From Megalobrama amblycephala (taxonomy: Eukaryota; Chordata; Actinopteri; Cypriniformes; Xenocyprididae), in the NCBI RefSeq assembly GCF_018812025.1, contig NC_063045.1, positions 21,731,665 to 21,795,664 on the forward strand: 64,000 bases of DNA, read 5' to 3'. The notes beneath the pieces are model-generated. The model did not search any database, was not told the origin of the DNA, and worked only from the letters and a program-made list of their open reading frames with translations. Both the position numbers and the translations under genes were made by a program. Positions 56,455-64,000 of this stretch are shown piece after piece; the stretch's first letter is position 1, and the number at the start of each line of letters is the position of its first letter.

Positions 56455-58741
56455 GTTACAATATATTCGGTTTCTGAAATATTCTGTTCCACTGGGTGGC
56501 GCTTACGCGAATATTCATGATATCCTGCTATTGTGGGCGTGTCCTTGAGAGAACGCGCAAGCGAATGGAACTGAAAATATTAGTAGACGCTTCTCAAATC
56601 GCATCGGTTTAATGGATTATTTCGAAAAGGTAATAAAATATTCCTTTGGAATATACCTTTGGAACTTTGTTTTGATGACAGTCTTCATGCCAGCAGATAC
56701 TTAAATAATGTTATTTTTGTTCAAAATATTATAATTATGATAGGAAATTATAGTTTAGTTTTATTATATTTAAAGTTTGACAAGGCAGGATATTGCAGCA
56801 CAAAACCCTGAAATGTGTCAAACATAACACATAGGCTACTCAAACAACTTTATGTAGGCCTACCTGATTTAAAACAATTTAAAAAGCAGTCAAATAAAAT
56901 AATTCTGATAATAATATCATTTATTTCTGTGAGGTAATACAGCACAAATGCACAGAAAAAAATAAGCAGCTACTTTACAAGATGACGTTATAGCCTACTT
57001 GTTATTATCACCAATGTCGTATGGTTTTGTTTTGCTTTTGTGATGTTTCCACATTACACTCATCATCTTGTAAAGTCACTGTCTGTTTCAGACTAGATGT
57101 GAGAGCTGAAGTCTTGGATAGCTCTGGCAGTGTGTGATCCGGACATAATGAAGGCTGTTCCCGAGTGCCAAGGCCCTGTTTTAATATTTACCTCAGAACC
57201 TTTAGCATTTCTTCTTTTCACATATTGTTTTAAATGTCTTTTCAATTTGAGTTACATTCATAGAGTATTTACTTCTGTACTTGTTATAACATTTAATGTA
57301 ATTAGTATTTATATGATTTGTTGTTTAAAAAAAAACACCAAAAAAGAAAAGTCAGTTTGCAGGATAATATTTTAAAGATTATTTTGTGCATTCCAAATAA
57401 GCTTTACAGATCTTTAGAAAGGGTTTTAACAATGTTTGTCATGTTTTTTTCAATTATTGCACATGCACCTACAGTATAGGTCATCAGTTACAATAACTTA
57501 GAAAACTAAAGAGACCTTTTTACTGACTCTGAAAAACACCAGAATAAAGATGACCAGGGTCTCTGATCACCTGTGTGGACATGCCTTAGTCCTGCTGCAG
57601 GAGATAAGAGGACTGCAGATGAGAACAGAGCAATAAACTGCAAGGTCAGTAATGTAAGATGCCTGAGACAGTGCTAAAGGGAGACAGAAAGACAGCTGAT
57701 TGTCCTTCCAATGCCAAACCACATGTGACCATAAGTCCCCCCAGACATGTTTGAGAATGTGAAATGCCTTGATGGAAGAGTGGAATAACATCTCACAGCA
57801 AGAGCTGCAAATCTGGTGCTGAGGATGAGATGCTCTAAAGCAGCTGGTGCCACTTCAGACTTTCAAATACTCTGTCCATCAAATGTCTGTGAAATTTGTT
57901 CAGTTTATGTCTCAGTTGTTGAATATTTTTGTTTGTACAAATATATTTTTTAAGAAATTTGCTGGGGAAAAAAAAGAAATTTGCTGAAAGTGAATAACTC
58001 AAAATGTTCGAAAAATTTTGTTGTTGCTTTGCAACAAAAATATGTGACAAATAACATCAAGTGTGCATTTACTTGTTTGACTTTAATGAAAATTTGTCAC
58101 GATATCCAGTAAAACATGAGAAAACAGGAAATATTTGTAGTTTAGAGTTGATAAGGGTAGCCTTACTGTGGTGATAAACACTGAAAATATCAAAATAATC
58201 AAGAAATTAAGGATGACAGAATATTCACACCAGTCTATAGCTGAATTTGTTAGGACACAGATACATTTGTAGAGGTTTATTTCAAGTTGTCAACACTATG
58301 CAGTAGTTAGTCACAGAATGACAACGAAGGAAGCAAACTAATCAAACGATTCAAAAACTTTTTAAAGCCTCACAAATAAAAACACTAAACAGAAAACACA
58401 TCAGTGTAAAACAAGGTTATTCGCTCATGTTTGCTCTGCTGTATCCTTCTGTTTATCTGAATGCCTGCACTCAATCAGGCAAAATAGCTCAGACGATTTA
58501 TCATATTATACAAACTAGGCTACTTTGAACATGTGAACTGTTGCTTAACACTGAATATTTTATTACCTTTTCGAAATAATCCATTAAACCGATTCGATTT
58601 GAGAAGCGTCTACTAATATTTTCAGTTCCATTTGCTTTCGCGTTCTCTCAAGGACACGCCCACAAAATGAGGATGTCATGAATATTCGCGTAAGCGCCAC
58701 CCAGTGGAACAGAATATTTCAGGAACCGAATATATTGTAAC
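56455..58741. mobile_element. DNA element with about 185-bp terminal inverted repeats
   Basis: Arms 56455-56645 and 58562-58741 are inverse copies (GTTACAATATATTCGG outermost), about 93% alike. ACCGT on both outer flanks (56449-56453, 58742-58746) may be a 5-bp target duplication. Each arm encodes ATGGATTATTTCGAAAAG followed by GTAATA, pointing inward. The body has no clear transposase of its own, but contains a Tc1 relic at 57540. Confidence 0.7.
57540..57980 (+). pseudogene. Internally deleted Tc1-like transposase
   Basis: The first half carries GTGTGGACATGCCTTAGTCC, TGCTGCAGGAGATAAGAGGA and GGGAGACAGAAAGACAGCTG, the N-terminal helix-turn-helix part of a common fish Tc1. It then jumps to GATGGAAGAGTGGAATAACA and TCTCACAGCAAGAGCTGCAA, the C-terminus (E-E-W-N-N-I-S-Q-Q-E-L). 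The family's usual 3' tail (GTTCAGTTTATGTCTCAGTT) follows. The catalytic middle is lost and stops are present. Confidence 0.72.
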
Positions 58742-58760
58742 ACCGTAGCTGTGTCCCAAT

Positions 58761-60067
58761 CAAGCGGCAACCTCCCCCGGGGTGCTTCTCAATTCTTATT
58801 TGTGCATCCTCGTTTCCTTTCCTTGCTTCCTTTCCTCGCGTCTTAGCTCCACCCCTCCAGGATGCGAGGGAAGGACGCAAGGAAAAGACGAGAGGACGGA
58901 GGAACTGAATCAAGTGAAATGATAAATCCTCGCTCCCTTTAGCGTCACTTCAAAGCGTCATCAGCTGCGCTGGAGAGATCTACCCACATGTTGTTAAAGT
59001 TTGGTTATTTAAAAAAATATAATAAATATTAATAAAGCAAGATGCCTAGTTGAAATATATGAGATATAAAGTTTATTTAATCTGTAAAAGTAAAGCATAC
59101 ATTTAAATTATTGTGACAGATAAGAAGGGGGAGGAGAATTTATGCGTGCGTCACGTTTCTCAATGAGAAAGACTTCCGCAAAGGATGCACCTGTGTATCC
59201 TCGCTCATGACTCCTCAGGAAGCCTCCTCGCGGTGCAATTAGAGAATTGAGATGTCCTTCAAGATGGCTGAGCTCGATTGTTTTCCGGGTCATAGGATGG
59301 AGGACAGAGGAGCGAGGAGACGAGGAGGGATATTGAGAAGCACCCCCAGTCTCTCGTGAAGCCAATACGGAAGTGACTTAAACTGCGATTCATCGACTGG
59401 CCGCTAGGGACAGGCTCCAAAAGAGAGCAGAATCTCATTGAGTCCCATGTTAAATTGGCCAAGTTTACAGCAGAAAAAAACATGTTTACAAGTTGGTTCA
59501 AATTGTGGTTTTGGTCTATACTGCTAATTTTGCCCTTCATGACAACTCTGAGGGGGGTGAATTTTTTTCTAACTCATTCTTTTAAATTATATTAAGCCTT
59601 AAAATTCTGCATAATTAAGGCCGTGGTCACTTGAGTGACAGGTAGATGCCGCTGCTGTCTGCGAGCCGTCACTCACTTTACCTCAGCTAATTCCAGCCGC
59701 TGAATTTGGCATCTCAGCCATATTTGTGCTCGATTATTTTATACAATTATAAAATATGGCTTGCTGTATAATATTCGAGACTGATGTGTGTCTGTGTAGT
59801 TGTGCACGCATGTGGAAGAAACAGAACACACGTTGTTTGGATCGTGGCATCGGCTAAAAGTTTTGTTTGTGAGATTTACTACAATGACAATAACAGGAGG
59901 ATATACAACTCTGACAGCACTGCTTGGATATTATAACTAAAACTGCTGCACTATTTTGAAAGAATATACTTTGGACACGGGCTCATTTGTTGTTTGTTTT
60001 GCAATGGACACTCATATTTTACCCAAGTGCCACAGATTGGATTCATCTCGCGATCTCTATTATAAAG
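58761..60067 (-). mobile_element. hAT-like element, copy 3, inverted, truncated, interrupted
   Basis: CAAGCGGCAACCTCCCCC at 58761 is the inverse of the right end of copies 1 and 2. The match resumes after a nested insertion at about 59347 and runs to 60067, where it stops short of the CATAGACTG end by about 440 bp. Divergence is higher than between copies 1 and 2. Confidence 0.82.
58779..59345. mobile_element. Nested element with GGGTGCTTCTCAAT ends
   Basis: GGGGTGCTTCTCAATTC at the left and ATTGAGAAGCACCCC at the right are inverted ends of a 567-bp unit inside hAT-like copy 3. The body repeats CCTCGTTTCC / GAGGACGGAGG-type motifs. No frame. The target duplication falls in a C-run and cannot be fixed. 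Confidence 0.75.
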
Positions 60068-60640
60068 AGGCTTGTTTGAGATGCGCCTAGCCTCACCTGA
60101 AGTTCAGCCGAGAGTAGGCGGCTGCAGTGAGGGGAGGAGTGAAAAAAGTGCAGGCAAGACGGACAATTCTCCGTTCTCGTAGTGCATCAGACACCTGCGA
60201 GATCAAAGGTGGATATCGCGGGTTGGATCCAAAGGTGGATTCACACTTGTGCGCTGTGTTGCTGATAAACTGGATGCAATTTACGTTCTGTTGCTTTTAT
60301 ATGAAAATAAACATAATGAAGAAGACACCCAAAGTACATGTTATTTATTTCCATTCGAAGGATGTGTGTATCAATCATTTTTATTTTAATTACAGACATG
60401 TTTTTATATATTTTTATAAATATGATAACAATCACATAACCCATAGAGAGATCACACTGTCAGAGACTTTTGGAATATTCACACATAATTTATACGCATA
60501 AAATCATGGTATTAGAGTTTTAAAATCAAACATTTTAAATCAGATTAATACATCACGGTTGTTTAAACCAATAAGCTTTAAGCTGTGTCGTCAGCAAGTA
60601 GTTTCCCATCATGCTTTTGGTCAGCGCAGTCGTTGCCCAG
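60068..60640. other. No gene seen
   Basis: 60070-60240 is GC-richer (GAGAGTAGGCGGCTGCAGTG) and could be an exon or element end, but I see no splice-consistent frame. The rest is AT-rich. Confidence 0.4.
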
Positions 60641-61610
60641 CCAGCAATGACACGTGGGGCCCAGATGGGTTAACTACGGGTTCCATGGGTACTGTGTGGG
60701 CATGGGCTTTGGCTGGGTGAAATCAGCGGGTCCCATGTAGGTTTTGTAGTACGAGTCCCACATAGGAAGCCCATATGAGCTGATTACATGGGCCCCATAA
60801 GGGACAGGCATGGGCCAAGTGGGCATGGGTTTGATCTGGGAACACATATATGGGTCTTGCATGGCATATTTATGGGCCAAGTGGGCATGGGTTTGAACTG
60901 GGAATGCACATATGGGTCCTGCATAGAATTTTTATGGGCCAAGTGGGCATGGATTTGATCTGGGAACACATATATGGGTCTTGCATGGCATATTTATGGG
61001 CCAAGTGGGCATGGGTTTGATCTGGGAACACATATATGGGTCTTGAATGGCATATTATGGGCCAAGTGGGCATGGGTTTGAACTGGGAATGCACATATGG
61101 GTCCTGCATAGAATTTTTATGGGCCAAGTGGGCATGGATTTGATCTGGGAACACATATATGGGTCTTGCATGGCATATTTATGGGCCAAGTGGGCATGGG
61201 TTTGATCTGGGAACACATATATGGGTCTTGAATGGCATATTTATGGGCCAAGTGGGCATGGGTTTGAACTGGGAATGCACATATAGGTCCTGCATAGAAA
61301 TTTTATGGGTCAAGTGGACATGGGTTTGAACTGGGAAAACATATATGGGTCCTGCATAGAATTTTTATGGGCCAAGTGGACATGGGTTTGAACTGGGAAT
61401 GCACATATGGGTCCTGCATAGAATTTTTATGGGTCAAGTGGACATGGGTTTGAACTGGGAATGCACATATGGGTCCTGCATAGAATTTTTATGGGTCAAG
61501 TGGGCATGGGTTTGAACTGGGAAAACATATATGGGTCTTGCATGATATATTTATGGGCCAAGTTGGCATGGGTTTGAACTGGGAACACATATATGGGTCT
61601 TATATATATT
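60641..61610. repeat. 62-bp minisatellite, about 13 units, in a CCCAGCCAGCA element
   Basis: The left edge CCCAGCCAGCAATGACACGT and GGGGCCCAGATGGGTTAAC match the termini of the foldback element at 31683. From about 60811 a unit of about 62 bp (GGGCCAAGTGGGCATGGGTT, TGGGAACACATATATGGGTC) is repeated to 61600. Two variant units (GATCTGGGAACACATAT and GAACTGGGAATGCACAT) alternate. The long minus-strand frames across it are repeat artefacts. Confidence 0.85.
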
Positions 61611-62699
61611 TATACAACAGTTCTGTCTGGTTCTCGAATCTGATTGGCTGATAGCCATGCGATATTTCAGTGATAACAGCACTCCTCCTACCTTTTCACC
61701 GTTTGTATCACTCCGCTTGAAGTGACCGTCATGGCGGCCGACCAAATCAACCGCAATTTTTACAAATACTACTTGTTGTACCACAAACTGTAGTTTTAAT
61801 AGTTTTTAGGCGAGAATGTAGTTGTTTAGACCTGAAATATGTGACTCATATTTAATAACAGCGCCTATTTTACAACTTGTTTTGACGTTTTCGGAGATGT
61901 GAGCTCCAGGGCGTCAGCGGCCGTTCAGTGCTTCTGTAACCGCCGAGAACAGCTTAATCTCGGCCAGTGCTTCGTGGATTTGCCGCTGGCTCTTATAGTG
62001 GTTAAACATGAGACATTATTCAATTTGAGTACATAGAACAGGCAATCTTTGGTCTTTATTAATCTATTATTTGTTCCAGAGCAAGTCGAATTGTGCTATG
62101 TTAAATTTGATAATAATAAACGACGTTATGTTACATCATTATATATAGCATATTGGCTTCAACTAGACGGCACATATCAGACGAAGACTCTTCTCCGCTC
62201 TTCAAATACGTAAAACATTAAACTTTATAAACATAGGGTTTTTTGAGTAAAGAAAACGCATTACAGTTTTTTTTTTCAAACATCAGATCTTTATTTACCT
62301 TGGCATTGCATAGAGGAGATGTCCAAACTGCGTGCGCACTTCATTCACGAGGGGAGGCGGATTAATGTAATGAAGTTTGATTGACAGTTTGAGGATCCAA
62401 TGGAGTTAAGAGGTTTTGTCACAAGCTCTTTATAATCCTTTTCATTCGTTAAATATTTGTAAAACCCACATACAAGCGTAAATGTTTTTTGTTTTGTTTT
62501 GTTTTTGTTTTTTGTAAATAACTAGTGCTTTGTTTGACTGAACTGTACAATTGTGCTTATTTGTTGTTCAATAAATATTATTTTTATATAAATATGTCCA
62601 TTAGTAAGTAATATGGATTGAGTGAAAGTTACATTAATACGCCATTAGATGGCGGCAACACTTTACAGGAGGAATGAGTCAGTGAAGCACAAGAGACTT
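61611..62699. other. No gene; one dispersed repeat at about 61609-61800
   Basis: ACAACAGTTCTGTCTGGTTC and TGATTGGCTGATAGCCATGC form the start of a common fish repeat. The rest is unremarkable, with a GTTTTGTTTTGTTTT run near 62490. Confidence 0.5.
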
Positions 62700-62857
62700 T
62701 TAAATTGAAAGGAACTTTTGCAAAGGAAGTTGTTTTTAGCGCTGTGGTGTTATACAAAGATCGCTTTCCTCAGAGGACATTCAAACGGACTTTTATAATG
62801 GATATAATATTATGGACATCGACTTGAAGAATGAATGTAATGCAATATATCAGACAG
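62700..62857 (+). other. Possible 5' non-coding exon
   Basis: GTGAAGCACAAGAGACTTTT...ATATATCAGACAG is followed by GTAATAGCC, a usable donor. It lies about 1 kb upstream of the coding exon at 63835 and could be its leader exon. No coding frame is claimed. Confidence 0.3.
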
Positions 62858-63334
62858 GTAATAGCCTACTCTCTCTCTCTCTCTCTAATACTGTATAAAA
62901 TTCAATGTGTTTCAATTAAGTGACTCGACGTTCCTTCGTTACTAGGGTCATTCTTTATTTGTGGTGGCAAGTGGTGTCCCTCTACTTTACAACAGTTGAA
63001 ATAAACTTTAAATTCCAATAAATTCTAAAATTTTTGCATGTTTGTATTCTGTAGGATAAAAACAATTCATGCACTATTAACAATTACATTTTTGCTTTAA
63101 AATACATATTTAATTGAGTTTGAGAGATTGCATTTGCAACAAAATATGCATGTTCCCACCATACCTCAGAGAGGTATCATGGATTGTAATTGCAACAAAA
63201 TAAAATTTTTAACACAAATTAAGTGGTTTTATTGTGAATATAGACTTTATTTAACATGTACAATTTTATTAAATTGTTTTAAAATATATATATTTTGTAA
63301 TATTTAAGAAAAAATTAGTGTCCCCCAAATTCAT

Positions 63335-63755
63335 GTCTGTGGTGTTACAACAATGGACGTCGCCCCTTTAAGAAAAGGGGGAAATCTATTTGGACTACTT
63401 CCTGTGTGCAAAGGTCATTGCAGGTGCAGGTTGATCTGAGGGGTGCATGGTGAGTGGATTCTTCCTTATTAATTTTCTTAAAATTAGCTAAATTTCGGAC
63501 AATTTTATGTGTCACACTTTATTAGTGTCTGTGGTGTTATGTTTATAACTTGCAGATTTTACATATTTTAATCCAAATTTTGATAAATACATACTAATTA
63601 ATATTTCCTAAATGTCCCCTGGTCTTGAAATCATCATGATGACAGCCTCCATTTTAGAAAAGACTGGATTTAGGCTAATTTGTCTGTGGTGTTACTGTCT
63701 GTGGTGTTACTGTCTTTCCTGGTAACACCACAGACTCTATAGTAACTCCACAGAC
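63335..63755. repeat. Six copies of GTCTGTGGTGTTAC in both orientations
   Basis: Direct copies start at 63335, 63527 (last base T), 63682 and 63697; inverse copies at 63722 and 63742 (one mismatch). The inverse pair faces the tandem pair and can form a hairpin. All lie within 500 bp upstream of the coding exon at 63837. Confidence 0.9.
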
Positions 63756-63836
63756 AATATACAATCAGAAATGATGTATTTTTAATGAAACGCATAGGAC
63801 ATTCATAATCATTTAATTGTATCTCTCTTGTCAGGT

Positions 63837-64000
63837 ATGGCAAGATTAACTGCTGCTGAAAAGCAGCGTCTTTATAGACAGCGCAGAGATGCAGACCCAG
63901 TTCGAAGAGCAGAGTACCTTCAAAAGAAACAGCAGACCTATGTAAAAAATATTCAGTGCAAAAAAAGACTGAGAATAGGAGATCTCTCAGAGAGGGAAAG
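63837..64000 (+). CDS. First coding exon of a basic unrecognised protein (runs off window)
   Basis: After a pyrimidine-rich tract ending TTGTCAG, ATG at 63837 opens MARLTAAEKQRLYRQRRDAD, continuing PVRRAEYLQKKQQTYVKN and RLRIGDLSERE to the last base without a stop (54 codons). The sequence is rich in Arg, Lys, Gln and Glu, with an RQRRDADPVRRAEYL helix. I know similar starts (A-E-K-Q-R-x-Y-R-x-R-R-D-A-D-P-x-R-R) in many uncharacterised fish proteins, some with transposon-like copy number. The charge pattern suggests a nucleic-acid-binding or coiled-coil N-terminus, but the function is unknown. Confidence 0.65.
   Translation, partial: MARLTAAEKQRLYRQRRDADPVRRAEYLQKKQQTYVKNIQCKKRLRIGDLSERE

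Noticed and set aside
60811..61600. Repeated units with long minus-strand ORFs (HAHLAHK-type repeats)
   Set aside because: Frames come from a 62-bp minisatellite inside a transposon. There is no start context and no conservation beyond the repeat.

Overview
This is nuclear DNA from a ray-finned fish, most probably a cyprinid (carp or zebrafish relatives). It is AT-rich, has long GT, AC and TA microsatellites and GT-AG split exons, and is packed with interspersed families that I know from cyprinid genomes: elements ending in GGGATAGTTCACCC, CCTGGTTTCACAGACA or GGTCATATAATTAGAATA, and fish IS630/Tc1-type transposases. Species assignment is inference. No bacterial-type genes, rRNA, tRNA or CRISPR array was seen.

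Host-type coding content is sparse. The best gene is a two-domain GIMAP (AIG1) GTPase at 38921-42490. Its two visible coding exons join in phase, but the second carries a GC-rich insertion that shifts the frame. A decayed GIMAP copy lies at 50892-51770. Two exons of a possible DUF4806-like gene lie at 2684-2768 and 5334-5467. The first coding exon of a basic, unrecognised protein opens at 63837 and runs off the window.

Most of the rest is mobile DNA stacked in layers, and many boundaries can be read to the base from target duplications. (1) 3021-5172: two IS630/mariner-type elements, one inside the other. (2) 5524-8276: a non-autonomous LTR retrotransposon whose two 281-bp LTRs read as identical. 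(3) 11393-17018: a TTAA-flanked MITE split by a full-length 5.17-kb I-group LINE (11680-16845). It shares a TTAA with the next element (17023-19118), which is itself split by a hAT-like element. (4) 22761-28977: a foldback TTAA element split by a 5.4-kb terminal-inverted-repeat transposon. (5) 30162-31312: an internally deleted piggyBac. (6) 31683-34641: a foldback element split by a second copy of the same hAT-like family. (7) 36193-38548: a Tc1 relic split by another TTAA foldback. (8) 48601-50463: an element split by a Kolobok-like THAP element. (9) 53827-61610: further inverted-repeat elements and a minisatellite.

Two observations seem least ordinary. The 5.4-kb transposon at 23488-28920 carries, on the minus strand, a phase-consistent four-exon gene of 119 codons behind a housekeeping-style promoter (NRF1 palindrome and CRE-like site). 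Its product is not a transposase I recognise. Second, 20013-20322 holds two exons with canonical splice sites, and only 310 bp downstream the same two exons reappear fused without the intron and joined to a third segment, as a retrocopy would be.
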